Source of the DNA: Novosphingobium nitrogenifigens DSM 19370
GTDB lineage: Bacteria > Pseudomonadota > Alphaproteobacteria > Sphingomonadales > Sphingomonadaceae
Direction: 5' to 3'
DNA: 64,000 bases
Assembly: GCF_000192575.1 (NCBI RefSeq)
Contig: NZ_GL876926.1
Location: 248,001-312,000 of the forward strand
The notes under the pieces are model-generated. The model worked only from the letters and a program-made list of their open reading frames with translations, was not told the DNA's origin and ran no database searches. The position numbers and the translations under genes were made by a program. Within the stretch, counting starts at the first letter, position 1. Every line of letters begins with the position of its first letter. Shown piece after piece: positions 8,592-18,461 of the stretch.

Positions 8592-9979
8592 GCGGGTTCC
8601 ATTTCGACGGTGGTGTTGGCGGCGGCGGCGCGGACGTCGATCTTGCCGGTGACGGCGGCCGAGATCAGCGCGGCGCGGCGTTCTTGCAGCAAGGTGATGG
8701 CGGATTGGGCGTCATTGATCAAAGCTTCGATTTGCTCGCGACATTTCAAAATCCATGTGGCAATTTCACCCTGTTCGCCCAGCGGGGGCAGCGGTAGGGC
8801 CATTTCAAGAATGACCGATTGCCCGATGTTCAGCATGGAACTGCTTGCACCCGATGCCGCGATCTCAATTTGGCCCCTGACCATGCTGCTGCGGAGGAAT
8901 AGTGTCAGAAACTCTGGTGACGCGACCGATGTCTGCAAGCGCAAGCGATACAGCTTGTCGCAGAGCAACAAGTGGTCGTGATCCTGCTCCACCAGAGCTG
9001 CACTTCCGACCAGTTCGCGCGTGTTGGCACGCGAGATAAGAAGGTCGCCTGCGCGCAAGCTCAACTCTGGTAGAGGCTCAAGGTCGTCGGGAAGCGCTTT
9101 ATTTTCAGAGGCGTTGAAACGGTCCCCATTCACGCAGCCGACCTTCAGTACACCCCATTGTTCTGGGCCATCAGCTGGCGTCGCATCGCACTGAGGGCTC
9201 CAGCCCTGTTCGATCGTTACAACGACGTGCTTGATGCGAACCACCTCCCAATGGGCTGGAATTTGGCAGAGCCATTCGATGCCGCTGTCTTTCAGGGGGG
9301 CATTGGGGTTGAGGCCTTTGGTGACGGCGTGGGAGATGACCGCTTGGCGCTTTTCCTTCAAGAGCGCGATCAAGCGCTCCTGCTCTGCCGCCAAGCGATC
9401 AATCTTGCCCACCTCCCGATCCAGAAACCCCGCAATCGCCTCCTGCTCGGCAAAGGGGGGAAGGCATCCAAGGGTATTTGCCAATGGTTCCAGATTGAGG
9501 GCGCGAAACGTCGCCCCGCCGATTGAGCTTTCCCACTGCGCCACGCTTTCGCGTGAGCGCAATAACCAAAAGAGGAATCTCCGCTCGATCCCTGACTTTG
9601 GGGCAATACGTGCAGTGCCCTGCGTTAGGTTCCCGCCATCCAGCTCATTAGGAACAACCATCACCTTGCCGAAGCTTGGGCCAATGGAGCAAATCAGATC
9701 ACCAGTTCGAATAACGCTTCGCTGGTAGGGAGCTGCGATTTCAGGCGTGGTGCGCAAAATTGTTGACATGTCCGCTACGCCGTTTTCCGCTGTCATGTCT
9801 GCCGGTCGAACGTATGGTATGCCATTAGGCGTATCTGGCCCTGCCTGCACGATGCCGTAAGTGATTGGTCGATTGTCATCGACCATCCATTTAATAGCCG
9901 CGACCTCCCAATGCCGCGGCACCGCGCCCAGCCATGCCACGCCGCTGTCCTTGTATTCGGCATAAGGGGGGAAGCTCAC
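8588..9979 (-). CDS. hsdS: type I RM specificity subunit S
   Basis: This 463-residue protein has two target-recognition domains separated by a conserved helical spacer. Each half begins with a similar motif ([14 protein letters not shown] near 14, [14 protein letters not shown] near the middle), the typical HsdS internal repeat. Central and C-terminal coiled coils ([36 protein letters not shown] and the equivalent end segment) space the two half-sites and bind HsdM. The recognition sequence cannot be read from the protein. The gene overlaps hsdM upstream and the GIY-YIG gene downstream by 4 bp each. Confidence 0.95.
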   Translation of the reverse strand: MSFPPYAEYKDSGVAWLGAVPRHWEVAAIKWMVDDNRPITYGIVQAGPDTPNGIPYVRPADMTAENGVADMSTILRTTPEIAAPYQRSVIRTGDLICSIGPSFGKVMVVPNELDGGNLTQGTARIAPKSGIERRFLFWLLRSRESVAQWESSIGGATFRALNLEPLANTLGCLPPFAEQEAIAGFLDREVGKIDRLAAEQERLIALLKEKRQAVISHAVTKGLNPNAPLKDSGIEWLCQIPAHWEVVRIKHVVVTIEQGWSPQCDATPADGPEQWGVLKVGCVNGDRFNASENKALPDDLEPLPELSLRAGDLLISRANTRELVGSAALVEQDHDHLLLCDKLYRLRLQTSVASPEFLTLFLRSSMVRGQIEIAASGASSSMLNIGQSVILEMALPLPPLGEQGEIATWILKCREQIEALINDAQSAITLLQERRAALISAAVTGKIDVRAAAANTTVEMEPA

Positions 9980-11796
9980 GCGGCCAACTCCGCCAGCATC
10001 ACCTGAATGCGCGCGGTCACGCCTGCCAGTTCGGCGTCGATCTCGGAGAGCCGCCGGGGCGGCTCAAAGACATAGAAATGGCGGTTGAAGGGGATCTCGT
10101 AGCCGACCTTGGTCTTGGTCTCGTCGATCCACGCATCGGGCGCATGGGGCTTCACCTCGCGCTCGAAATAGGTCTCGATGTCCTCGGACAGAGGTACGTT
10201 CTCGGTGTCGCGCAGGGCGCTGTCGGGCTGCATCTTGCCCTTGGCCTTGCCCTTTTGGCCCAGCACCGGCTTGCCCGCCTCGTCGCGCAGGGGGCGTTCA
10301 ACGGTGATGGTGCGATAGCCAAAGGCTTGCGTGGGGAAGATGCGTGAGAGGGGCGCGAGTTTCACCTTGCCGCCCTCGGGCGCCTCCGGCGCGGCCTCGC
10401 CCGCGATGACGATTTGGCGCGAGACCTCCTTGCCGCTGGCGTCCAGCACGGTGGCCAGTTGCGCCTCGACAAAGCTGCCGAACAGGCGCGTCACGTCCTC
10501 GATATGCGCTTCGCCCATTTCCTTGCGCTTGGAGCCGAGGGACTTGCGCATCTTTTGCCAAAAGCTGCTGGCGTCGATCAGTTGGACCTTGCCGGTGCGG
10601 GCCTGCGGCTTCTTGTTCGACAGGATCCAGACATAGGTGGCAATGCCGGTGTTGTAGAACATATCGGTGGGCAGGGCGATGATCGCCTCGACCAGATCGT
10701 TTTCCAGCACATAGCGGCGGATCTCGCTCTCGCCGCTGCCCGCGCCGCCGGTGAAGAGCGGCGAGCCGTTGAGGACGATGCCAAAGCGGCAGCCGCCTTC
10801 GGTCCATGGGCGCATTTTGGAGAGCAGGTGCATGAGGAACAGCAAGGAGCCATCCGACACACGCGGCAGACCGGGGCCAAAGCGACCATTGAAGCCTTGC
10901 CGCAGGTGCTCGTCCTGCACCTCTTTCTGCACTTTCTTCCATTCCACGCCAAAGGGCGGGTTGGAGAGCATGTAGTCAAAGCGGGCGGTGGGGTGGCCGT
11001 CGTTGGACAGGGTATTGCCCTGCACGATCTTGGTGATGTCCTGCCCCTTGATCAGCATGTCGGCCTTGCAGATGGCGTAGGACTCGGGGTTGAGTTCCTG
11101 CCCCCACATGGTGAGCTGGGCGGTGGGGTTGTGCTCGCGCAGATATTCCTCGGCGATAGAGAGCATGCCGCCGGTGCCTGCCGTGGGATCATAGATGGAG
11201 CGCACGACGCTGGGCTTGGTCAGCACCTCGTCATCCTCGACGAAGATCAGGTTGACCATGAGGCGGATGACCTCGCGCGGGGTGAAGTGCTCACCGGCCG
11301 TCTCGTTGCTGATTTCCGCGAACTTGCGGATGAGTTCTTCGAAAGCGAGGCCCATCTGGGCGTTGTCGACGCGAGCGGGATGAAGGTCGATGCCGGCAAA
11401 ACGTTCTGTGACTTGATAAAGCAGGCCGTTTTTTGCCAGCCGGTCGATCTGGGCGGCGAACTCGAACTGTTCGAAGATGTCGCGCACCTCGGCCGAGAAG
11501 CCTTGGATGTAGGACAGCAGGTTTGTGCCGATGTTGTCCTGATCGCCGATGAGCTTGGCGAGATCGAGCGGGCTGCGGTTGAAGAACTGCATGCCGGCCG
11601 CGCGGATCAGGAAGGGATCGGGGCGGCCAGCCTCGGCCTCTTTCAGCACGGCGTCCTTGGTGGGCGCCAGAACGCAGTCGAGGCGGCGCAGAACCGTAAA
11701 GGGCAGGATGACGCGGCCGTATTCGGACTGCCTGTAATCACCGCGAAGGAGGTCCGCCACGGACCAGATGAAATTGGAAAGAGATTGGTGGTTCAA
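9976..11796 (-). CDS. hsdM: type I RM adenine methyltransferase, M subunit
   Basis: This 606-residue protein is the N6-adenine methyltransferase and first gene of the operon. An HsdM N-terminal helical domain begins at [20 protein letters not shown]. The S-adenosylmethionine site is DPTAGTGG (203-210) and the catalytic motif is NPPF (279-282). A C-terminal helical region follows that should contact HsdS. It is somewhat longer than classic HsdM proteins (about 500-530), mainly through an extended tail. The start is a TTG at 11796 preceded by a good GGAGG, and no ATG in frame fits better. With HsdS it forms the modification methylase; with HsdR the restriction complex. Confidence 0.96.
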   Translation of the reverse strand: MNHQSLSNFIWSVADLLRGDYRQSEYGRVILPFTVLRRLDCVLAPTKDAVLKEAEAGRPDPFLIRAAGMQFFNRSPLDLAKLIGDQDNIGTNLLSYIQGFSAEVRDIFEQFEFAAQIDRLAKNGLLYQVTERFAGIDLHPARVDNAQMGLAFEELIRKFAEISNETAGEHFTPREVIRLMVNLIFVEDDEVLTKPSVVRSIYDPTAGTGGMLSIAEEYLREHNPTAQLTMWGQELNPESYAICKADMLIKGQDITKIVQGNTLSNDGHPTARFDYMLSNPPFGVEWKKVQKEVQDEHLRQGFNGRFGPGLPRVSDGSLLFLMHLLSKMRPWTEGGCRFGIVLNGSPLFTGGAGSGESEIRRYVLENDLVEAIIALPTDMFYNTGIATYVWILSNKKPQARTGKVQLIDASSFWQKMRKSLGSKRKEMGEAHIEDVTRLFGSFVEAQLATVLDASGKEVSRQIVIAGEAAPEAPEGGKVKLAPLSRIFPTQAFGYRTITVERPLRDEAGKPVLGQKGKAKGKMQPDSALRDTENVPLSEDIETYFEREVKPHAPDAWIDETKTKVGYEIPFNRHFYVFEPPRRLSEIDAELAGVTARIQVMLAELAA

Positions 11797-12140
11797 GGGA
11801 TCGGCCTCCGTTGGGAGGGGTAGTGCCCGATGAGCCGTGGGAGTTCAACGATGTTTGCCGGTGGCGTGCACGCCATATGCTGATGTGTTGCAGCCGCGAG
11901 TTCTTCGCTTACTTGAACAGCTTCACGTCGCTACTCAAACGATGTGGTGGGAAGCGTGGTGCGATAGACGCCCGATAAGTCGGAAAGCCTCGGAAATCTG
12001 CGGTGTTTTGACTGTGCTCCGCTCCACCGCTCTGTTTTTCCGACACTTTCCATCACGTCATTCGCCGCCATTGTTCGAGCGGCGCGGTGGTGCTTGTGCG
12101 TGTGTGGCCCCGAAGCCGGGGGAGCTTCGGGGCATTGGGG
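11797..12140. other. intergenic region upstream of hsdM
   Basis: About 344 bp between the start of hsdM and the stop of the semialdehyde dehydrogenase gene. It contains the hsdM ribosome-binding site (GGAGG just upstream of the TTG) and presumably its promoter. I see no clear -35/-10 pair, no coding frame with good codon use and no obvious copy of the tRNA-Ser 3' end that would mark the other side of an integrated element. Confidence 0.4.
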
Positions 12141-13694
12141 TCAGTCGAATTCGCGGCGGGGGAGGTTTTGGGGGTTTGAGGCCTTGAGGGCGGGCGGGAG
12201 GATGGCGTCGGGGATGGCCTGGTAGCAGACGGGGCGCAGGAAGCGGTGGATGGCCATGGCGCCGACGGAAGTGGTGCGCGGGTCGCTGGTGGCGGGGAAG
12301 GGGCCGCCGTGGACCATCGAGCGGCTGACTTCGACGCCGGTGGGCCAGCCGTTGGCGAGGATGCGACCGGCCTTTCGTTCCAGAATCGGCAGGAGGCTGG
12401 CTGCCAGCGGGTAGTCGGCCTCGTCGAGATGCAGGGTGGCGGTGAGCTGGCCCTGCAGGCTTTCGAGGATCTGCGCGATCTGGGCAGTGTCGCGGACGCG
12501 CACGATCAGGGACGAAGGGCCGAAGACTTCGTGGGTGAGCGACGGGTCGGCAAGGAAGTCGTTGCCGTCGGTGACGAGCAGGCGTGCGCCTCCGCATGTG
12601 GCCGTGCCGTCGGCTCCGGCGGCCAGCACTTGCACGCCTTCGTTCTCGGTCAGCGAGGCGATGCCGCGGTCATAGGCGCTGGCGATGCCGGGGGTGAGCA
12701 TGACTTGCGGGGGTACGGCGTTCAATGCTTCACAGGCAGCCGCGAGGAAGCGGTCGAGGTCGGGGCCGGTCTGGGCGATCAGGATGCCGGGATTGGTGCA
12801 GAATTGCCCGGCAAAGAGGCTGAGCGATGCCACATAGGCGCGACCCAGTTCCGGCGCCCGTGCGGCAAGGGCGGCAGGCAGCAGCACGACGGGGTTGATG
12901 CTGCTCATTTCCGCATAGACGGGGATGGGTTCGGCGCGGGCTGCGGCCACCGCCATCAGGGCAAGGCCGCCGCTGCGCGAGCCGGTGAAGCCCACGGCCT
13001 TGATCGCGGGGTGTGCGACCAGCGCGGAGCCCATCGCGTAACCCGGTTCCTGAATGAGGCTGAACGTGCCGGAGGGAAGGCTGCATTGCTCGACGGCTTC
13101 GGCAATGGCTTGCCCGACCAGAAGCGATGTGCCGGGGTGGGCGGGGTGTGCCTTGACCACGACGGGGCATCCGGCGGCAAGGGCCGAAGCGGTGTCGCCG
13201 CCCGCCACGCTGAAAGCCAGGGGGAAGTTGGACGCGCCGAAGACGGCGACCGGGCCCACGGGGATCTGGCGGCTGCGCAAGTCGGGGCGGGGCAGTGGCG
13301 CGCGTTCGGGCAGGGCCTTGTCGATCACGACGCCGGCCCAGTCGCCTTCGCGCACGACGCTGGCGAACAGCCGCAACTGGCCGGTCGTCCGTCCCAGTTC
13401 GCCGTTCAGGCGGCCTTGGGGCAGGCCGCTTTCCAGCATGGCGCGGGCAACGATCGCCTCGCTGCGCTTTTCGAGCGCGGTGGCGATGGTTTCCAGAAAG
13501 GTCGCACGCGTTTCGGGCGCGGTTTCGCGGAAATGGTCGAAGGCCTGTTCCGCCAGGGTGCATGCCAGCGCGAGATCCTCGGGCGTGGTGACTGCGAAAT
13601 CGCCGGGCAAGGCCTGGCCCGTGGCGGCCTCGATCCCCTGAAAGGTCTGCGCGGATGTCCTGCGCTGTCCGCCGATCAGATATGAGCCGTCCAT
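12141..13694 (-). CDS. 2,5-dioxopentanoate (alpha-ketoglutaric semialdehyde) dehydrogenase
   Basis: This 517-residue NAD(P)-dependent aldehyde dehydrogenase should oxidise alpha-ketoglutaric semialdehyde to 2-oxoglutarate, the last step of hydroxyproline breakdown. The family pattern is clear: cofactor region GPVAVFGASNFPLAFSVAGG, VVKAHPAHPGTS, VGFTGSRSGG, catalytic-base motif YAEMSSINPV, and the catalytic cysteine in AGQFCTNPG. Start 13694 (MDGSYLIGG) has AAGGAGG seven bases upstream, so the in-frame extension to 13799 is not used. The FTGSR...EMSSINP...QFCTNPG combination is typical of KGSA dehydrogenases. It lies downstream of the TonB receptor on the same strand. Sugar-acid pathways use the same enzyme; the neighbouring epimerase and deaminase favour hydroxyproline. 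Confidence 0.9.
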   Translation of the reverse strand: MDGSYLIGGQRRTSAQTFQGIEAATGQALPGDFAVTTPEDLALACTLAEQAFDHFRETAPETRATFLETIATALEKRSEAIVARAMLESGLPQGRLNGELGRTTGQLRLFASVVREGDWAGVVIDKALPERAPLPRPDLRSRQIPVGPVAVFGASNFPLAFSVAGGDTASALAAGCPVVVKAHPAHPGTSLLVGQAIAEAVEQCSLPSGTFSLIQEPGYAMGSALVAHPAIKAVGFTGSRSGGLALMAVAAARAEPIPVYAEMSSINPVVLLPAALAARAPELGRAYVASLSLFAGQFCTNPGILIAQTGPDLDRFLAAACEALNAVPPQVMLTPGIASAYDRGIASLTENEGVQVLAAGADGTATCGGARLLVTDGNDFLADPSLTHEVFGPSSLIVRVRDTAQIAQILESLQGQLTATLHLDEADYPLAASLLPILERKAGRILANGWPTGVEVSRSMVHGGPFPATSDPRTTSVGAMAIHRFLRPVCYQAIPDAILPPALKASNPQNLPRREFD

Positions 13695-13824
13695 ATTCGT
13701 GCCTCCTTGGAAGATGTCTTGGGTGCCATGCGTCACAAGCGTGACCGGCGTGATACAGGATCGCAGGGCGGGGCGCTTGCCCGTGGGGAACTTCGCCAAG
13801 CCGGATAGTGGTGTTTTGTCTCAA

Positions 13825-13877
13825 CCTGACAGAACGATCCCCGGCCGCGTGGGCGACCGGGGATCGTCGTTGTCAGG
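13825..13877 (-). terminator. long intercistronic hairpin between TonB receptor and dehydrogenase
   Basis: An inverted repeat with outer arms CCTGACA / TGTCAGG and inner arms ACGATCCCCGG / CCGGGGATCGT around a 12-base loop. On the minus strand it follows the receptor stop by 24 bases and precedes the dehydrogenase start. No run of T follows, so it may stabilise or attenuate the transcript rather than end it. Confidence 0.6.
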
Positions 13878-13901
13878 TCTGTTCCTGGAGGAAGGGGTTC
13901 C

Positions 13902-16286
13902 TCAGAAGTCTGCCTTGATCGTCCCGAAGGCCGAGCGCGGCATGCCCAGGATCATCGACTGATAGGTATAGGCCGAAGCCCCGTTCATCGGGTTTCCGGT
14001 TTCGCCCATCGTTGCGATGTAGGTCTTGTTGGTGACGTTGTTCAGGTTGAACGAGAGCGTCAGGCCCTTGATTGCGTGGGCCAGGTTTTCGCCGTCCGAC
14101 GGCTTGTGGACGTGCCACTGAATGCCGATGTTGGTCATCCAGTAACCCGGGACGCGATATTCGCCCTGGTAGTCGTAGTTGCGCCAGCCGGTGTAGTTTT
14201 CATCGACGTAGAAGCTGACACGCTTGATGTCATAACCGACGCGCGCCTTGTACATCAGGCGCGGGTAGTTGACGATCTGCTTGCCCTTGATCGGGTGAAC
14301 GCCGTTGCTGTCCACGATGTCGTTGTCATAGACGCCGTGGTTGTAGCTGATGCTGTTCGTGACCGAGAGGCCCGTGACCGGACGGACGGTCAGCAGCGCT
14401 TCGACGCCGTTCATGGTCACGCCGCCGACGTTGGCGACGGTCGAGACCGGGTTGATTGCCGAACCCGACGTGATCTGCTGCAACCGGTTCGAGAAGTTCG
14501 TCCGGTAGGCATAGAGCGAGGCGTCGAGCACCTTGTCGCCGTAACGATAGCCGATCGCATAGGTCCAGTCGGTTTCGGGCTTGATCGAGCCCTTCATCTG
14601 GTCGAACGCGGCCTGCGTCACTGCAAACGGCGAAGAGGACAGCTTGAAGCCCGACTGGGCATAAGTGCGGGCGTTTTCGGAGATGTCGACGAAGAGTTCG
14701 TGGTGATGCGCGAACGTCCAGTCGATGCCGATGTGCGGCAGGAATGCCTTGGCGGTGGTCAGGCTGACGCCGCTGGTGATGTTCCCGATGTTTCCGTAAT
14801 AGCTCGTGTTCAGGTAGCCGTCGCCGACGCTGGTGGTGCTGAGGATCGACTTGAAGCCGAAGTGCAGCGTCAGGTTGTTGAACGGCTTGTAGTCGTCCTG
14901 GACGAAGGCGGTGAAGGTGTTCGTCTTGTAGGTCTGGTTAAAGATCTGCGCGAACGGATTGGTGAACTGATCCAGAGGATTGAGAACACCGCCCTGAATG
15001 ACGCCATCGACGACCGTCGGCAGCGAATAGGCGTTCATCGGCGAACGATAATAGTTGTTTTCGTACCAGACGCCGAGACCGATGTGGTTGCGCGCGACAT
15101 CATAAGTGATGCGCGACACCACGCCAAAGCGACGGATCGAGGGTTCCTTCACCAGTTCGCTGAGCGGCGAACCGTTGGGCGAGCCGAAATAGGGCGAGGT
15201 CCAGGTCGTCTGCGATTCTTCGCCGTGACCGTAAGCGGTCGTGACCCAGCGCAGGCGGTCGGTCACCGCGATGTCGGCCTTGAGGTAGCCCATCAGGTCG
15301 CTCTGGTTCGACGCACCGTCATAGTACGAGGCGTCCAGCGGATCCTGAAGGTTGCTGAAACCGGCAGGATAGCTGCCCTGAGCGGCGTTGTAGCCGGCGA
15401 TATAGCCGCTTGCCTTGCCGTCGTAGTAGTAGTCGACGTTCTTGCCGAGCGTGTTGAGAATATCAGGCGACATGTCCTGATAGACGAGCTCGTGAAGGTC
15501 GCTCCAGTTGAAGTAGGCGGTCAGCGAGCTGTCCGAACCGATCGGCTGGACCAGCTTGGCGTTCACCTGCTGATAGAACGAGCCGCCGTAGCCCTTCCAC
15601 TTGTCCTGCGTGTTGCGCATGTAGGACACGTAGAAGCGCGTGCCGGTATCGTTCAGGTCGCCGCTTTCGAGCCGCACGAACGTGTGGAAGTTCGAATAGC
15701 TGCCGAAGCCCTGGGTGACGCTGGCGCCCATCTGGTGGCTCGGATCGACGCTGGTGTAGGCGAGTGCACCGCCCAGGTTGTTCGTTGCAGCGACGGATTC
15801 CGCGCCCGCAGACTGGAACATGTCGACACCGGCGACGTTTTCGGACGTCAGTGCCTGCATCGGGCTGAGCCCATTGTAGTTGCGGTAGGTCATTTCACCC
15901 AGCGGCATTTCGTCCAGCGTCATGCCGACAGCGCGCTGATCGAAACCATGGATGAAGATCTGGTTGCTCCAGGTGCTGATGCCCTGGGGGTCGGTCGACT
16001 GGAAATTGACGCCCGGAGAGATCGCGATCGCGGCCATCGGGTTGGCACCCGCGGGCAAGTCGTCGATCAGGGGACGGCCGATGGGAACCTTGGTGGCGTG
16101 AACGGCTTTCTTGCCGAGCACGGTGATCGTCACGCCGCCTTCGTCTGGTGCCGGAGCCTGGCTCGCCTGTGCCGGGTCCGCTGCTGGAGCTGCTGCCGTT
16201 TCGGCTGCTGCTACGGTGGGAAGCAAGCTCAACGCCGCAAGGACGGCGTAGGAAGTTTGTCTGCTTGTCCGCTTCATCCGGACCAT
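13902..16286 (-). CDS. TonB-dependent outer membrane receptor
   Basis: This 794-residue protein has a signal peptide (MVRMKRTSRQ then a hydrophobic core ending AAAETAAA), a linker, a plug domain (about 55-190; PLIDDLPAGANPMAAIAISPGV, IFIHGFDQRAVGMTLDEMPLG) and a long beta-barrel ending in phenylalanine (TIKADF), as expected for outer membrane insertion. The first ATG at 16286 has GAGGGG eight bases upstream; MKRTSRQ at 16277 is a possible alternative. It should move a substrate across the outer membrane using TonB energy. Sitting in a hydroxyproline cluster, its ligand may be hydroxyproline or a hydroxyproline-rich peptide. That is inference, since receptor sequence alone does not reveal substrate. 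Confidence 0.93.
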   Translation of the reverse strand: MVRMKRTSRQTSYAVLAALSLLPTVAAAETAAAPAADPAQASQAPAPDEGGVTITVLGKKAVHATKVPIGRPLIDDLPAGANPMAAIAISPGVNFQSTDPQGISTWSNQIFIHGFDQRAVGMTLDEMPLGEMTYRNYNGLSPMQALTSENVAGVDMFQSAGAESVAATNNLGGALAYTSVDPSHQMGASVTQGFGSYSNFHTFVRLESGDLNDTGTRFYVSYMRNTQDKWKGYGGSFYQQVNAKLVQPIGSDSSLTAYFNWSDLHELVYQDMSPDILNTLGKNVDYYYDGKASGYIAGYNAAQGSYPAGFSNLQDPLDASYYDGASNQSDLMGYLKADIAVTDRLRWVTTAYGHGEESQTTWTSPYFGSPNGSPLSELVKEPSIRRFGVVSRITYDVARNHIGLGVWYENNYYRSPMNAYSLPTVVDGVIQGGVLNPLDQFTNPFAQIFNQTYKTNTFTAFVQDDYKPFNNLTLHFGFKSILSTTSVGDGYLNTSYYGNIGNITSGVSLTTAKAFLPHIGIDWTFAHHHELFVDISENARTYAQSGFKLSSSPFAVTQAAFDQMKGSIKPETDWTYAIGYRYGDKVLDASLYAYRTNFSNRLQQITSGSAINPVSTVANVGGVTMNGVEALLTVRPVTGLSVTNSISYNHGVYDNDIVDSNGVHPIKGKQIVNYPRLMYKARVGYDIKRVSFYVDENYTGWRNYDYQGEYRVPGYWMTNIGIQWHVHKPSDGENLAHAIKGLTLSFNLNNVTNKTYIATMGETGNPMNGASAYTYQSMILGMPRSAFGTIKADF

Positions 16287-16729
16287 CGATTACCCCTCAT
16301 TTTGCCAGCGACTCCCTTTGTCGCTTTCGTGATCGTACGGGAAATGGGGCACGTTGACCATATGGATCGTATCCTAAATGACGGCTGTATTACATGATCT
16401 CTTGGCCTCCTTAAGTACGACTTATAATATTGAAATATAAAGATAAATATTGATACCGCGAGGGTCGAGTGAGGGGTTTTGCGGGCTTGTGTCGAAAAAT
16501 TCACGCTAAATAGGATACACCATATTACGCAACGAAATGGCACGTATCACATCCGATCGAGCGTCATGCGGGCGGTTTTCGGCGGTTTCGGGGGCGGTCG
16601 ACGGCTGCCTGGGAGGCAGGTTGCGCATGGCAACCTAAAAACGTATATCATCTATAAAAGTTAGACGAGGTGGCGGGCGCGCCGCGCCTGAATGTCGCTC
16701 GCAAACCTTTGGGGGAGTTCAATTTCGCA
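16287..16729. promoter_or_regulatory. divergent control region, TonB receptor / GntR regulator
   Basis: This 443-bp region has no gene and is noticeably richer in A+T than its surroundings around 16365-16560 and 16630-16665. It should contain both divergent promoters. GTATCC/GGATAC-like strings occur at 16369-16374 and 16513-16518, and CGTATATC near 16642. No promoter could be assigned with confidence. Confidence 0.45.
16364..16374. promoter_or_regulatory. candidate GntR operator upstream of TonB receptor
   Basis: The palindrome GGATCGTATCC lies about 80 bases upstream of the receptor start, in the divergent region shared with the regulator gene. The string ATACGATC, its other strand, recurs at 19419-19426 upstream of the deaminase gene. 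FCD-type GntR regulators bind short palindromes near the genes they control. Assignment to this regulator is a guess from position and recurrence. Confidence 0.3.
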
Positions 16730-17377
16730 ATGAGTCTCGTTGTCCGCACGCTGTCCGAGCAGATTTTCAACATCGTCCGGGAAAAGATCGTTTCGGGCGA
16801 ACTGACAGGCGGGCAATCCATTCGGCAGGATGCGCTTGCATCCGAGCTGGGGGTGAGCAAGATTCCCTTGCGTGAGGCTCTTGCTCGACTGGAGCAGGAG
16901 AGCCTGCTGATTTCCCATCCCAACCGGGGGTATTTCGTTCGGCCGATGACGGCCAATGAAGCCGAGGAGATCTACGATCTGCGTCTTGCGCTCGAGCCCA
17001 CTGCGGTCGGTATGGCGGCTCTTGCGGCCAATGACGAAGAGCGGGCCCATGCGATCGCCGCGCTCGAGGCGCTCGACGATGCGGCCAACGACCACCTCGA
17101 ACTGGTGGCTGCACGCAATCGCGAATTCCATCTGGCGCTGACGCGGCCCTGTCGGCGGGAATTGACGATGCAGATGATCGAGCGGCTGCAGATCATGGCG
17201 GAACGCTATATCTACAAGCATCTTGAACCGGCAGGGCGCGGGGACCGTGCCCATCTTGAACACACGGTGCTGCTGAAGGCGTGGCTTGCCCGTAACGGCA
17301 AGCGGGCGGAGGAACTGACGAAGGCGCACATCATCGGGACCTTGACCGATTTGCGCCGACAGCTCGAAATCGACTGA
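16730..17377 (+). CDS. GntR-family regulator, FCD subfamily
   Basis: This 215-residue transcription factor has an N-terminal winged helix (about 1-70; LSEQIFNIVREKIVSGELTG, LASELGVSKIPLREALARLE, LISHPNRGYFV) and a C-terminal all-helical FCD ligand-binding domain (YDLRLALEPTAVGMAAL, AARNREFHLAL). FCD domains usually bind metal and small carboxylic acids. The ATG at 16730 has GGGGGAG upstream and begins close to the helix-turn-helix; the GTG at 16670 is less likely. It is divergent from the TonB receptor and convergent with the epimerase gene. It probably controls the hydroxyproline genes on both sides. Confidence 0.9.
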   Translation: MSLVVRTLSEQIFNIVREKIVSGELTGGQSIRQDALASELGVSKIPLREALARLEQESLLISHPNRGYFVRPMTANEAEEIYDLRLALEPTAVGMAALAANDEERAHAIAALEALDDAANDHLELVAARNREFHLALTRPCRRELTMQMIERLQIMAERYIYKHLEPAGRGDRAHLEHTVLLKAWLARNGKRAEELTKAHIIGTLTDLRRQLEID

Positions 17378-17381
17378 ACGG

Positions 17382-17417
17382 AAAAAGGGGCGGCACTCGA
17401 TGGTGTCGCCCCTTTTT
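17382..17417. terminator. bidirectional rho-independent terminator
   Basis: A stem of about 15 bp with one G-T pair (AAAAAGGGGCG... / ...CGCCCCTTTTT) around a short loop. There is a run of A on one side and T on the other, so it can end transcription in both directions. It lies between the convergent regulator and epimerase genes. Confidence 0.9.
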
Positions 17418-17451
17418 GAAGTGTCGATGCGTATCGGGGCGTGGCCGGTGT

Positions 17452-18450
17452 TCAGGTCACCGAGAAACCGGCCCAGAACGGGTCGTTGCGATCGATCCAG
17501 ATGGTGTTGAAGCCGGTCGCGACCGCAGAGCCCTCGATCGAGGGCAGGATCGCGGGGGTGCCATCGAGATCGACCAGTTCCTCGACTTTGCCGATGAAAC
17601 GGCTGCCGATATAGCTTTCATGGACAAAGCGATCGCCCGGCTTGAGCACGCCCTTGTGGACGAGGTGGGCCATGCGGGCCGAGGTGCCTGTGCCGCAAGG
17701 GCTGCGGTCGATGGCGCGTTCGCCATAGAACACCGCATTGCGTCCGTCGGCCCCTTCGCCTTTGGGCTTGTCCGCCCACAGGACGTGCGTGACGCCCTTG
17801 ATTCGGTTGTCGAGCGGGTGCACCGGTGTGATCCGGGTCTGCATGATTTCGCGGATCGTCCGGCTCAGTTCGACAATGCGGGACGCGCCCAGATCGTCGA
17901 GCCCGGTGTAGGGCCCCTGGGGTTCTATGATCGCGTAGAAATTGCCGCCATAGGCAACGTCGACGGTAAGGGGGCCAAAGCCGGGCACGTCGATGGCGAT
18001 GTCGGTCGCGGCGACATAGGCGGGGACATTGCGGATGCGGACCCAGCGCACGCGATCGCCTTCTGTACCATAGGCGATCTCGATAGTGCCCGCGGGGACT
18101 TCGATGCGGAGGAAGCCCGGTTCGCGCGGCGTGATCAGCCCGTGTTCGAGGCCGAAGGTCACCAGCCCAATGGTGCCGTGCCCGCACATGGGCAGGCAGC
18201 CCGAGGTTTCGATGAACAGGATGCCGCAATCGGTGTCGTCGCGGGTCGGCGGGTAGAGGAAACCGCCCGACATCATGTCGTGACCGCGCGGTTCGAAGCA
18301 CAGTCCGGTCCGGATCCAGTCGAAGCGTTCCAGGAAGTCCTGGCGCCGCTCGATCATGCTGGCCCCTTTCAGCAGGGGTGCCCCGCCCGCCACGAGGCGA
18401 ACGGGGTTACCGGCCGTGTGGCCATCGACGCAAAAGAAGTGATGGCGCAT
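17452..18450 (-). CDS. 4-hydroxyproline 2-epimerase
   Basis: This 332-residue protein of the proline racemase family should interconvert trans-4-hydroxy-L-proline and cis-4-hydroxy-D-proline. Both catalytic cysteines are present: C89 in the MCGHG motif and C252 in SPCGTGTSA. The Cys/Cys pair separates epimerases from trans-3-hydroxyproline dehydratases, which have Thr at the second site. The N-terminus FFCVDGHTAGNPVR is characteristic. The start at 18450 lies 11 bases after the deaminase stop; an in-frame extension to 18765 merely reads through that gene. It belongs to an operon with the deaminase. First step of the pathway. Confidence 0.92.
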   Translation of the reverse strand: MRHHFFCVDGHTAGNPVRLVAGGAPLLKGASMIERRQDFLERFDWIRTGLCFEPRGHDMMSGGFLYPPTRDDTDCGILFIETSGCLPMCGHGTIGLVTFGLEHGLITPREPGFLRIEVPAGTIEIAYGTEGDRVRWVRIRNVPAYVAATDIAIDVPGFGPLTVDVAYGGNFYAIIEPQGPYTGLDDLGASRIVELSRTIREIMQTRITPVHPLDNRIKGVTHVLWADKPKGEGADGRNAVFYGERAIDRSPCGTGTSARMAHLVHKGVLKPGDRFVHESYIGSRFIGKVEELVDLDGTPAILPSIEGSAVATGFNTIWIDRNDPFWAGFSVT

Positions 18451-18461
18451 CGCGGGGGCCG

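Noticed and set aside
10414..11823. A 469-residue plus-strand open frame
   Set aside because: Antisense to hsdM, with His/Asp/Gly-rich mirror composition and no motifs.
12246..13685. A 479-residue plus-strand open frame
   Set aside because: Antisense to the semialdehyde dehydrogenase gene, which carries all catalytic motifs.
14076..16397. A 773-residue plus-strand open frame
   Set aside because: It is antisense to the TonB receptor, with no domain and biased composition typical of a GC-rich mirror frame.
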